Assembly: GCA_044450785.1 (NCBI GenBank)
Contig: JBIOJM010000007.1
Coordinates: forward strand, 1-64,000
Length of the DNA: 64,000 bases
Direction of reading: 5' to 3'
From: JBIOJM01 sp044450785
Lineage (GTDB): Bacteria > Planctomycetota > Planctomycetia > Isosphaerales > Isosphaeraceae
Under the pieces are notes generated by a model. It did not search any database and was not told the origin of the DNA. It saw nothing but the letters and a program-made list of their open reading frames with translations. Below, in pieces: positions 16,283 to 24,947 of the stretch (positions are counted from its first letter, which is position 1; every line of letters begins with the position of its first letter). Position numbers and translations under genes: made by a program.

Positions 16283-18127
16283 ATGCGCGATCCCTACCGG
16301 TTTGACGTGGTTGTGGTGGGGGCAGGCCACGCCGGCCTCGAAGCCGCGCTGGCTGCCGCCCGCATGGGTCTCCGCACCGCGCTCCTCACCATAAACTGCG
16401 ACACCGTCGGTCAGATGAGCTGCAACCCGGCGATCGGGGGCGTAGCCAAGGGGCAGATCGTTCGCGAGGTGGACGCCCTCGGGGGCTCGATGGGTCTGTT
16501 CACCGATGAGACGGCGATCCAGTTTCGCTTGCTCAATCGCGGCAAGGGGCCGGCCATGCACAGCCCTCGTGCCCAGTGTGACAAGAAAGCTTACCAATTC
16601 CTGTCCAAACTGACGGTCGAACGCCAGGAAAACCTGTCACTGCGGCAGGAAATGGTTGAGTCGATCGTGGTCGAGGGGGACTGCGCCGCCGGCGTTCAGT
16701 GCCGGGGTGGCGCGATCTACCACGCGTCGGCACTCGTGGTGACCACCGGCACCTTTCTCCAGGCGCTGATGCATACGGGCGAAGTCAAGACACAGGGAGG
16801 GCGCGGTGGCGACGTCGCCGCGGTTGGACTGTCGCAAAGCCTGCTTTCGTTGGGGTTTGAGCTGCGGCGGTTCAAGACCGGCACGCCCCCCCGGCTCAAC
16901 GGACGCACGATCGATTTCTCCCGGCTGCAACCTCAGCCCGGAGATGCCGAGCCAGTCGCCTTCTCGTTCCTCACCGAAACCATCCGTCAGCCCCAGCTCG
17001 ACTGCCATATCACGTACACCAATCCGAGGGTACACGACCTGATCCGCGCGAACCTCGATCGTGCGCCCATGTATTCCGGCCAGATTCAAAGCACGGGCCC
17101 GCGCTACTGTCCCTCGATCGAGGACAAGGTCGTCCGGTTCGCCGGCCGGGAGAGCCACCAGATCTTCCTGGAGCCCGAAGGCCGGAACACGCTGGAGTAT
17201 TACTGCAACGGTATCTCGACCAGTTTGCCCCGGGACGTCCAGGAGTCGATCATCCCGTTGATCCCCGGCCTCGAACACGCCGAGATCATGCGATTCGGCT
17301 ACGCGGTCGAGTACGACTTCGCACCTCCGACCCAGCTCCGCGCGACGCTCGAGACGAAGCCGGTGCGCAACCTCTTCTTCGCCGGCCAGTTGAACGGCAC
17401 GACCGGTTACGAAGAGGCCGCCGCGCAAGGGTTGATTGCCGGGATCAACGCGGGCCTCATGGTGAAGAACGAGGCGCCTCTGGTGCTGGATCGCTCGCAG
17501 GCATACATCGGCGTTCTGATCGACGACCTGGTCACGCGAGGCGTCGACGAACCTTATCGCATGTTTACCAGCCGTGCCGAGTATCGACTGATGCTTCGCC
17601 ACGACAATGCTGACCTTCGCCTCACCGAGCAAGGACGGCGAGTGGGTCTGGTGGACGACGTCCGGTGGGCCCGATTTCAGTCGCGCCGCGACGCCATCAT
17701 GCGATTGCGTGACCGACTTTGCGGAACACGAGCCGGCGGCGCGACCCTTTTCCAGGCGTTGCGGCGTCCCGAAACGAGCTGGGACGATCTGCTGGGTCTC
17801 GACCCCGGCCTCAGCGAAGCCGGACTTGCCGCCGACGTGATCGACCAGTTGACGATCGAGGCCAAGTACGACGGGTACATCGGCCGGCAGACCGACCAGA
17901 TCGAGCGATTTCGAAGGCTGGAAGATAAGCGGATCCCCGGCGACCTCGATTACCGCGCGATGGCTCAACTGCGCGCGGAAGCCCGAGAGAAGTTCGAGCG
18001 AGTCCGACCGCGGTCGATCGGCCAGGCGGGCCGGATCAGCGGAATCAGTCCGGCCGACATCGCCACACTGCTCATCCACCTCAAACGCCGTGAAGCCGAA
18101 TTGTCAATGCAGTTGCCCGAGCTTTAG
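16283..18127 (+). CDS. mnmG: tRNA uridine-5-carboxymethylaminomethyl(34) synthesis enzyme MnmG
   Basis: The start is set at ATG 16283, preceded by GAGGAAG, because MRDPYRFDVVVVGAGHAGLEAA is the normal MnmG opening with the FAD-binding GxGxxG-type motif. Residues 40-110 contain SCNPAIGGVAKGQIVREVDALGG and RGKGPAMHSPRAQ. Later come the second FAD segment LFFAGQLNGTTGYEEAAAQG and the C-terminal helical tRNA-binding domain ending ISPADIATLLIHLK. With MnmE it makes cmnm5U at wobble position 34 using FAD, methylene-THF and glycine. The length of 614 is normal. mnmE is not in the window. Confidence 0.95.
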   Translation: MRDPYRFDVVVVGAGHAGLEAALAAARMGLRTALLTINCDTVGQMSCNPAIGGVAKGQIVREVDALGGSMGLFTDETAIQFRLLNRGKGPAMHSPRAQCDKKAYQFLSKLTVERQENLSLRQEMVESIVVEGDCAAGVQCRGGAIYHASALVVTTGTFLQALMHTGEVKTQGGRGGDVAAVGLSQSLLSLGFELRRFKTGTPPRLNGRTIDFSRLQPQPGDAEPVAFSFLTETIRQPQLDCHITYTNPRVHDLIRANLDRAPMYSGQIQSTGPRYCPSIEDKVVRFAGRESHQIFLEPEGRNTLEYYCNGISTSLPRDVQESIIPLIPGLEHAEIMRFGYAVEYDFAPPTQLRATLETKPVRNLFFAGQLNGTTGYEEAAAQGLIAGINAGLMVKNEAPLVLDRSQAYIGVLIDDLVTRGVDEPYRMFTSRAEYRLMLRHDNADLRLTEQGRRVGLVDDVRWARFQSRRDAIMRLRDRLCGTRAGGATLFQALRRPETSWDDLLGLDPGLSEAGLAADVIDQLTIEAKYDGYIGRQTDQIERFRRLEDKRIPGDLDYRAMAQLRAEAREKFERVRPRSIGQAGRISGISPADIATLLIHLKRREAELSMQLPEL

Positions 18128-18514
18128 GCGTCACAAGGGCCGCGAACAAAGGGATCGGATCGGCCGCCAGTCAGGAAATTGTGTCTCCGAATCAGTTCGT
18201 TCAGCCGGCGTTTCCCTTGATCGCAGAATGGCAAGACAGGCCATCTGGCTTCATCAGACCTTCGCAGTCCGCTGACACGCTGCCAGTTCCTCGGGCATGC
18301 CCAAAAGCTGGCCAACGCCTTTCACGCCCTGATCGTTTTTTCTTGTCAAACTGGCCGAAACTCACCACCTTGAAACGCCCTCGCTGAACGCAACGAACTT
18401 TTTTCCCCTATTTTTCCTGGCATAAAAACGGGGAAGTCGTTACAACTCGTGCAGCCGCGCATCTTCAGGAAGCAGGGAGGGGTAGTGAAAGTTCGGGGTA
18501 TGCGGCCATTCGGA
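18128..18514 (+). other. Noncoding region upstream of the response regulator
   Basis: The stretch is AT-richer than its surroundings from about 18340 and contains poly-T/poly-A tracts. No frame on either strand has coding character. It ends at the promoter at 18515. Confidence 0.5.
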
Positions 18515-18542
18515 TTGACAAGATTGGCTGGTATTCTACAAT
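18515..18542 (+). promoter_or_regulatory. Sigma70-type promoter for the HTH-receiver gene
   Basis: TTGACA at 18515-18520 is a perfect -35 box and TACAAT at 18537-18542 matches five of six bases of the -10 consensus, with a 16-bp spacer. Transcription would start near 18549 and give a leader of about 235 nt before the ATG at 18784. This is the clearest promoter I can read in the window. Confidence 0.7.
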
Positions 18543-18783
18543 TGGCGATATCGGTAGTATTGGTAATTTCTGAAGGTTCAGTAGATTTTAACAGTGGCGC
18601 GTTACCGAGAGGTTGGTGTGGTTGACGGCACTCAGTGGAGGGGCAATCGGAGGTTGGGTTCGCGTCGTGAGAGGGTTAGCACGGAGGCCGATCAGGCGTC
18701 GTCTTCCTAATCCGCACGAGTCCCAATTGACGGGGAAAGGGAGGGCCTTGTCCTTGATCTCACAAGATGGGACCTACACAACG

Positions 18784-19365
18784 ATGAAGACGGTTTTCAC
18801 GACAGGCGAGGCGGCCAAGGTATGTAAAGTGAGTCAGCAGACGATCATTCGCTGCTTTGACTCGGGTCAGCTCAAGGGGTTCCGAGTACCCGGCTCGAGA
18901 TTCCGGCGGATTCCTCGTGATGCGCTGTACCGATTCATGAAGGAGAACGGCATCCCGACGGATGCCCTGGAAAGCGGTCGACGACGGGTCTTGATCGTGG
19001 ACGACGATCAGGCAGTGGTCGATTTGATCGCGGAGGTCTTCGCGGGCGATGCCCGATTCGAGACGAAGACCGTCAACAACGGATTTGGTGCTGGGATGTT
19101 GGCCAAGGAGTACCATCCCGACCTGATCATCCTGGACGTCATGTTACCGGACATCAACGGACAGGCGGTCTGCGAGATTATTCGTCGTGATCCGACCATG
19201 TCGGACATCAAGATCATCTGCATCTCGGGAATGATCGAGGAGGACAAGATTCAGGAGCTGCGCGCGTCGGGAGCCGACGAGTTCCTGCACAAACCGCTCG
19301 ATATCGATGAACTGTTGCGACGCGTCTGCCGACTGTTGGATATGGAGACCAGCTTGATCGGCTGA
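18784..19365 (+). CDS. Response regulator with N-terminal excisionase/MerR-type HTH and C-terminal receiver
   Basis: Residues 4-55 are a winged-helix DNA-binding domain of the excisionase/MerR type (FTTGEAAKVCKVSQQTIIRC, GFRVPGSRFRRIPRDALYRFM). Residues 67-190 are a complete receiver: acidic pocket DDD at 73-75, phospho-acceptor D118 in LIILDVMLPD, the conserved S/T in CISGM and K in LHKPLD. The order DNA-binding then receiver is the reverse of OmpR/NarL regulators. ATG 18784 starts exactly at the HTH. In-frame upstream starts such as GTG 18613 would add unrelated residues. A sensor kinase gene follows after 126 bp, so the pair probably forms one pathway. Confidence 0.9.
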   Translation: MKTVFTTGEAAKVCKVSQQTIIRCFDSGQLKGFRVPGSRFRRIPRDALYRFMKENGIPTDALESGRRRVLIVDDDQAVVDLIAEVFAGDARFETKTVNNGFGAGMLAKEYHPDLIILDVMLPDINGQAVCEIIRRDPTMSDIKIICISGMIEEDKIQELRASGADEFLHKPLDIDELLRRVCRLLDMETSLIG

Positions 19366-19491
19366 ACGCCGGCTCAAGAAGTTTTGTCGAGCAAGGTCGA
19401 CGGGCTTCGGGCACCCGGAAACAGCCGGTGGCTGCCACCGGGACAGGATTGTCGAGCCCGGTAACGGCACGAACGGGAAGGAGCCCGGTCG

Positions 19492-21513
19492 GTGCGTGTT
19501 CACCCGCGAGGAGTACCACTCCCGGAGGGATGGGTTCGCCGCAACCCGCGGCTCGATCGTCTTCCGCTGCGCCCACTGACGGCGCGGACGGTTGTCTGCG
19601 CGCTGCCCGAGGAGCCGGACGACGAAGATCTCGAAGTGCCCGATACCGCGAAGACGCGGTCGATCTGTGAGCTCGACCCAGGGTGGATGCTGGTGCGGGC
19701 CACTGCCCTCGAGCGTGTTGGTCCGCTGGAGTCAATCGCTGAAACTCCGTGGTGGCCGGCGGCCGTCTCGGCCGGCGCCGTCGGCGAGATTCTCGGCCGG
19801 CTGTGGCGGTACTCGGTCGCAGTCAGCATTGCTGCGTGCCGGCTGGCGCGCGACGCGGGCGATCCTGAACCGGATGCCGTGGCGAGGGCCGGGCTTCTCT
19901 GCCGGCTCGGGTGCTGGGCGGCCGCGGCCCAGGAGCCGGAGTGGTTGGTGCGGTGGTGGCACGAGGAGAGCCCGAATTCCCGGAGGCAACGGGAAATCGC
20001 CGATTTCGGCACCGATCTGGACGACATGGGCCGGCGGCTGGCCGAGCGTTGGGGGTGCGATCCGCTCGTGACCGATGCAGCCTGGCTGCACGGTGATCAT
20101 GGGCCGGCGCTGCACCACGCGGCTCATGAGCCCACCCGGTTGGCCTTCATCCAGGAGGCGTGCCGTCAGGCGGAGCAAACTCCCTGGGCACTTGGCAAGC
20201 GTTCGTCGCAGGAAGCCATGCCGACCGAGCCACGGCTGCGAATCCTGGTGGCTGAGGTTCAAGCTCGGTGCTCAGGGGCGTTTGTCGCGGCCGACGCCAC
20301 CCTGCACGAAGAGCGGATGACGCGTCAGAATGCCCGGTTGAGACGGCAACTGGCCAGCGAACGGCAGGGCAAGGGTCGCAGCGATCGCTTCTTGCGGGCC
20401 CTCGCCGATTCCGACCCTGCGGAATCGCCCGAGGAATGGGCCGCTCGGGCCGCGATGACCTGGTGTGCCGAGCCCGAGGTGAGCGCGGCCCGATTGATCT
20501 GGCTCGATTCCTCCGCACCCACCACGGCCGAAAGAGGGGAGGATGCCCCTCCCGCGGAAGACGACCGGTCCTCAGCGCCGTCCTGGGAACAGCGTCCCCC
20601 CACCCTGGCGATCCCTCTCAGGGCCCACGGGCGAGTGCGGGCTCACGTTCACCTGTGGAGCGATCGAGAACGATCGGAGCTGGAATGCCGGCTCGCTGCC
20701 GCAACGACCCGCGGGGCCTGGGAATCCTGGGCGGCCCTGGTCTCCGATCGCGCCGTCCTGGAATGCCGAGTTCAGTCGATCGTCGCGTCGTTTCGCCAGG
20801 CGGTCGATAACGAGGAACTGCGGCTCCAGGAGCGCAAGCGCGATGCCATGAGCGAGTTTGCGGCGGGGGCCGGCCACGAGCTCAACAATCCGCTGGCGGT
20901 GATCGTGGGCCGGGCCCAGCTTCTGCTGGCCCGCACCGAGGATCCCGAGACGGCGCGATCGCTACGGATCATGATCAACCAGGCGGGGCGAGCTCATCGC
21001 ATCCTGCGCGACCTGATGTTCGTGGCACGGCCACCCGTGCCGAGGCGGCGGAGCTGCCGGCCTTCGGAGCTCCTGCGCACCTGCCTGCGCGATTTTCAAG
21101 ACGAGTGCGCCGCCCGCGGGATCCGGCTCACCAGCGAGCTCGACGAATCCGTACCGGCGGCCTGGACCGATCCCGATGGATTGCGACATCTCGCCGATAT
21201 CCTGATCCGCAACGCCATGCAGGCCACCCCCGCGGGAGGCAAGATCCAGGTCCGGTCATGCGTACAGGACGACGAGCTGCTCTGGTCGTTCAGTGACACA
21301 GGCAAGGGGATGGCCGCGGGCGAGGCAGCCCACCTGTTCGACCCCTTCTACTGCGGACGCCACGCCGGCCGCGGCCTGGGCCTGGGCCTACCGCGCGCCG
21401 CCCGCATCGTCGACCTCGCGGGCGGCCGCTTGCGCTGGTCGTCGAACCCAGGCCAGGGAACCATTTTCCAGGTCCACCTGCCACTCTCGACGGTCCCCGA
21501 CCAGGCGTCGTGA
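19492..21513 (+). CDS. Histidine kinase with N-terminal HDOD-like domain
   Basis: Residues about 85-235 look like an HDOD domain (LGRLWRYSVAVSIAACRLA, AGLLCRLGCWA, GRRLAERWGCDPLVTDAAW), an HD-related helical module. Residues 270-450 are linker and coiled coil, possibly with a degenerate GAF-like part. The kinase core follows: H462 in GAGHELNNPLAVI, an N box (LIRNAMQATPAGG), DTGKGM and GLGLGLPRAARIV. No membrane segment is present, so it senses a cytosolic signal. The start is GTG 19492 with GGAAGGAG upstream. Its location just after the HTH-receiver gene makes that protein the likely substrate, but this is inference. Confidence 0.85.
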   Translation: MRVHPRGVPLPEGWVRRNPRLDRLPLRPLTARTVVCALPEEPDDEDLEVPDTAKTRSICELDPGWMLVRATALERVGPLESIAETPWWPAAVSAGAVGEILGRLWRYSVAVSIAACRLARDAGDPEPDAVARAGLLCRLGCWAAAAQEPEWLVRWWHEESPNSRRQREIADFGTDLDDMGRRLAERWGCDPLVTDAAWLHGDHGPALHHAAHEPTRLAFIQEACRQAEQTPWALGKRSSQEAMPTEPRLRILVAEVQARCSGAFVAADATLHEERMTRQNARLRRQLASERQGKGRSDRFLRALADSDPAESPEEWAARAAMTWCAEPEVSAARLIWLDSSAPTTAERGEDAPPAEDDRSSAPSWEQRPPTLAIPLRAHGRVRAHVHLWSDRERSELECRLAAATTRGAWESWAALVSDRAVLECRVQSIVASFRQAVDNEELRLQERKRDAMSEFAAGAGHELNNPLAVIVGRAQLLLARTEDPETARSLRIMINQAGRAHRILRDLMFVARPPVPRRRSCRPSELLRTCLRDFQDECAARGIRLTSELDESVPAAWTDPDGLRHLADILIRNAMQATPAGGKIQVRSCVQDDELLWSFSDTGKGMAAGEAAHLFDPFYCGRHAGRGLGLGLPRAARIVDLAGGRLRWSSNPGQGTIFQVHLPLSTVPDQAS

Positions 21514-21709
21514 CACGGTGAGGCGCCGATACTGCGTCGTGTCGCGGAATGTCGTCATTCCTGTCGAAATAGATCAGCATGTCTTTCCGTCAGGAAGAAC
21601 GCGTCCAACAATTCCCTTGTCGGGCGAACGATGCGTCTGCAACCGGGACATGCCGGTCCTCATCCTTCGGCCGCGTCGCATCCGAGATTTCGAAGTTTTT
21701 GGGGAAAAA

Positions 21710-22450
21710 ATGCACAAGCACTTGGTTCTGACGATGTTGGTGCTCTCGCTGGCTCTGGTGAGCTCGGCGAGTGCCGGACAGATCACAAACCTACAGCTCT
21801 ACGACGGGACATCCGCGGCGCCGACGGCCAGCATTTCCTACACGAACGCCGACGGCACCGGCAGCAATAGAGCCTATGTCTACGCTGATCCGCAGGTCAG
21901 CTTTGGGACGACCACCCCGATGTTCTACTGCGTCGACCTCTGGCACGACAACGACCTCGGGTCGAGCTATACGATTACGAAAGTGGCCGGCATGCCCTTC
22001 GGCGTCAGCACCTTCTCGAACGTCGACAACCGGATCGGCTGGCTGCTCACGCAGGATCAGAGTACGCCGGACGCCCGGGCGGCCGTGCAACTGGCCATGT
22101 GGTATGCCATCGACAACAAGCCCGGCCAGAACTTGAACGGCTTCTCGATGAGCACCGGTGATTCCAAAATCACCAGCGACTACAACCAGCTCATCAGCTT
22201 CGCCGGCTATGACTCGAAGACGGTTTATTCGGCCAATTTCTGGCAGGCGACTCATGACAGCTCGAACACCCTGTACCAGGACCTGGTGTCTGCTCCCGGG
22301 ATCGGTTTCAACGGCAGCTCGGTCCCGGAGCCAGGGACGATCGTGCTGGGCACGATCAGCCTGCTGTGCCTGGCCGCCGTCCGCTGGCTGCGCGGCGCGA
22401 GTGGACGGCGCGAGGCCGTCAGGGCCCGGTCGAATGGGATCGAGGCGTAG
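21710..22450 (+). CDS. PEP-CTERM exported protein
   Basis: ATG 21710 follows GGGGAAAA and opens a signal peptide (MHKHLVLTMLVLSLALVSSASAGQ). The central 180 residues are Ser/Thr/Asn-rich and contain FYCVDLWHDND and VQLAMWYAIDN, a pattern I recall from planctomycete PEP-CTERM surface proteins. At the end comes the sorting signal VPEPGT, a hydrophobic segment and basic residues (RWLRG), for processing by an exosortase. A tail of about 18 residues follows the basic patch, which is longer than usual. No exosortase is in the window. The likely location is the cell surface or exopolysaccharide matrix. Confidence 0.8.
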   Translation: MHKHLVLTMLVLSLALVSSASAGQITNLQLYDGTSAAPTASISYTNADGTGSNRAYVYADPQVSFGTTTPMFYCVDLWHDNDLGSSYTITKVAGMPFGVSTFSNVDNRIGWLLTQDQSTPDARAAVQLAMWYAIDNKPGQNLNGFSMSTGDSKITSDYNQLISFAGYDSKTVYSANFWQATHDSSNTLYQDLVSAPGIGFNGSSVPEPGTIVLGTISLLCLAAVRWLRGASGRREAVRARSNGIEA

Positions 22451-22460
22451 CCGGCGAGCC

Positions 22461-23453
22461 TCAATCCAGCGAGTGGACGAAGTGTTCGCGAGCCAGCAGG
22501 GCCGCGCCCAGGATGCCGGCGTGATCGCCCAGCGCCGCGCGATCGATGCGGATTGTTTTTTGGGGATCGGTGATCGCCTGCATCCGGGCCGCGGTACGGA
22601 CCAGGTCGACGTAAGGTTCACCCAGCGCCCCGGCCACTCCACCCCCGATGATGACGAGCTCGGGGCCGAACGCGTTGATCAAGCTACCCAGTCCGATGCC
22701 CAGGAAATGTGCCGCCCGCTGGACTTCCTTGAGGGCGACCAGGTCCTTGGCGGCGACGGCCTCGGCCAGGTCGCCGCTTTTGAGCCGGCCTCCCTTGCGG
22801 GCCATCTTCTCGGCGAGCACGGTCGGCAGGCCCTTGCGAACGGCCTTGTCGACTCGCCGCGCGATGGCCGTCTTGCTGGCGAGGGCTTCCATGCACCCCC
22901 GCGAGCCACAGCCGCAGCGGGGCCCGCCCGCCTTGACGATCATGTGCCCGAGCTCACCCGCGTTGCCGGTCGAGCCGGTGACGATTTCGCCCCGGAGGAT
23001 CAGGCAGCCGCCGATTCCCGTGCCGACGAAGGCGGCGATGATGTCGCGATAGCCCCGGCCGGCCCCCAGTCGGAATTCGGCATAACCGCCGACGCGCACG
23101 TCGTTGCGCACGAGGACGGGACAGCCGATCTTCGCCGAGAGCTCGGGCCCGATCGGGAAATTCTTGACGTTCAAATTGGCGCTGAAGAGGATCACCCCCG
23201 CCTTGGCGTCAAGTGGACCGGGGGAACCGATGCCGGCGGCGGCGACGTCGCCGCGGGTCACACCCGCGGAATCCAGCGCCTCTAGGACGCACTCGGCCAG
23301 TGCGTCGACGATCGCCGGCCCTCCCTCCTGGGCCGGCGTTGACCGCTTGGCGCGGCCGAGGATCCGGTGGTCGGCGCTGACCACTCCCGCCAAGATCTTC
23401 GTTCCTCCCAGGTCGATTCCGATCACAGGAGGACCGTCGTCCCGCGTGGTCAT
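22461..23453 (-). CDS. ROK-family sugar kinase (glucokinase type)
   Basis: The N-terminal phosphate-binding motif is IGIDLGGTKILAGVV and the second is FVGTGIGGCLILRGEI. The ROK zinc motif CGCGSRGCMEALAS follows GHM with its histidine, and the family end LGDHAGILGAALLA is present. Length 330 is normal for ROK kinases. The expected reaction is ATP-dependent phosphorylation of glucose or another hexose in the cytosol; the ROK zinc motif favours a kinase over a repressor, and no HTH is present. Its ATG at 23453 overlaps the stop of the ceramidase-like gene by ATGA, so both are translated from one mRNA. Confidence 0.9.
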   Translation of the reverse strand: MTTRDDGPPVIGIDLGGTKILAGVVSADHRILGRAKRSTPAQEGGPAIVDALAECVLEALDSAGVTRGDVAAAGIGSPGPLDAKAGVILFSANLNVKNFPIGPELSAKIGCPVLVRNDVRVGGYAEFRLGAGRGYRDIIAAFVGTGIGGCLILRGEIVTGSTGNAGELGHMIVKAGGPRCGCGSRGCMEALASKTAIARRVDKAVRKGLPTVLAEKMARKGGRLKSGDLAEAVAAKDLVALKEVQRAAHFLGIGLGSLINAFGPELVIIGGGVAGALGEPYVDLVRTAARMQAITDPQKTIRIDRAALGDHAGILGAALLAREHFVHSLD

Positions 23454-24823
23454 GGTCGGAGGCTCCGGTCCGAGACAGGTGACTCACTGTGCAGACGGTC
23501 GAGAAGGAGGACGGCCGCCCTAACGATGGCCTCACCCGCGCCGCGCTCGAGGAAGCTGTGCAGGCCGGTCCAGACTTGATAGCCCCCCCGATCGAAACCC
23601 TGCCGGTCGGGTATATAGCCCACGTAGTCGTTGGCCAGCTCGAATACGTAAGTATAGCGAAACGGCGAGCGGCGCTTGATCTCCTGGCCCAGGACGGTGA
23701 AGAATTCGCCGGGGACGCCGACCAACGCCACGTCGCCGATCAGGACGGCCTGGACCCAGGTCTTGCGTTCCTGCCCCTGCCGGGGCGCCAGCTCGCGTCG
23801 CATTGCGCGGAAGGTCTCGATCACCTTCTGGGCCGCCGCTGGATCTTTGATCCGTTTCGAGCAGTAAAGGGTGGCAGCCTTTTCATCATCGGCTTCGTTG
23901 AAATGCCGGATTTTCAGGGCGATCTCCGTCCGCAAGCCCCGCACCCGGTCGACCGGGCGCGGTTGAGCCGCATCGAGGGCCATGATGATGGCTTGCCGGA
24001 TCCGGTAGGTCATCTCAGCCGTCGCCAGGTCGAGGTTATGCGTCGACCCTGATGCACCCTCGAAGAAGAGGAAGGTCCCTCCCTTCTCCTTCTCGAGCGA
24101 CTGGGCCGCCAGGCCGTAAAACGACGGCGAACGAACGCCGGGCTTGAGAGTACCGATGGTGTGGGTGGAATGGTTGAAGAGAACTGCCTGGTAGCCACCG
24201 TCAGGTCGGCGAAACGCCAGGACCGGAAGCTGGGGATCGAACGGACCGGTGGGGCGGACGGCGTCGTCGCGAGAGCCGACCCAGAAGATCGTACCGTCGG
24301 CGAGGAGCAGTCGGCTGTTCTTCCCTACCGACGACTCCTCGCCCAGGCCGAAGACAAAGTTGGCCGGGTCGAGCCGGCTGTTCGCCCGAGTTGCGGCCAG
24401 CACGATCTTGTCCTCGAGCTGGCGGGTGAACGCTTCGTCGCGGGCATAGCCATGGATCGTGGCGGTCGTGGGAGCGTGGTGGGTGTGGGTCGCGTTGATC
24501 AGGATATGGTTGAAAGGGATGCCCGTCGCTTGTTCGATCCGGCTGGCTGCCCGGTCGAGGACGTCGCGATTGACCATGAGGACGTCGCAGGCGACGAGGG
24601 CGATTTTCGCTTGGTGCGAGTCCTGGATCACCACGGCGGCCGCGCGGAGCTCACCCTCCTGACCCTTGGCTTTCCCTGGTCCGATCCCGCCGCCGATCAC
24701 CATCGCGTCGTCGGCCGTGAGGACCTCCGCCACCGCTCCAACCTTTAATTCTTGGGCGACGGCCAAGATCGAGCAGCCCAGGGCGAGCCAGATCGCCGCC
24801 ACCGACTTGAAGAGCTCATTCAT
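23450..24823 (-). CDS. Secreted neutral/alkaline ceramidase-like protein
   Basis: ATG 24823 starts a signal peptide (IWLALGCSILAVAQ) and is preferred to 24946. The family is recognised from LINATHTHHAPTT (zinc-binding His and the oxyanion region), VLFNHSTHTIGT, FFEGASGSTHNLDL and the ending ELANDYVGYIPDRQGFDRGGYQVW. This is the N-terminal catalytic fold of neutral/non-lysosomal ceramidases. Planctomycetes carry many such paralogs and their true substrates are mostly unknown, so amide hydrolysis of a ceramide-like lipid is only the family expectation. It is co-translated with the ROK kinase and follows the sensor kinase by 124 bp. Confidence 0.8.
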   Translation of the reverse strand: MNELFKSVAAIWLALGCSILAVAQELKVGAVAEVLTADDAMVIGGGIGPGKAKGQEGELRAAAVVIQDSHQAKIALVACDVLMVNRDVLDRAASRIEQATGIPFNHILINATHTHHAPTTATIHGYARDEAFTRQLEDKIVLAATRANSRLDPANFVFGLGEESSVGKNSRLLLADGTIFWVGSRDDAVRPTGPFDPQLPVLAFRRPDGGYQAVLFNHSTHTIGTLKPGVRSPSFYGLAAQSLEKEKGGTFLFFEGASGSTHNLDLATAEMTYRIRQAIIMALDAAQPRPVDRVRGLRTEIALKIRHFNEADDEKAATLYCSKRIKDPAAAQKVIETFRAMRRELAPRQGQERKTWVQAVLIGDVALVGVPGEFFTVLGQEIKRRSPFRYTYVFELANDYVGYIPDRQGFDRGGYQVWTGLHSFLERGAGEAIVRAAVLLLDRLHSESPVSDRSLRP

Positions 24824-24947
24824 CGTGATTCCCTGGTCGAGGAGGGTGTCTATCCTGTGGGTTTGAGGGGGATTCCTGCAGATCACGCGGAGTGTAAGTC
24901 GGGAACGCTCGCCGGAGGAGACTAGAAGGGGCTCACTCGCCGCCATT

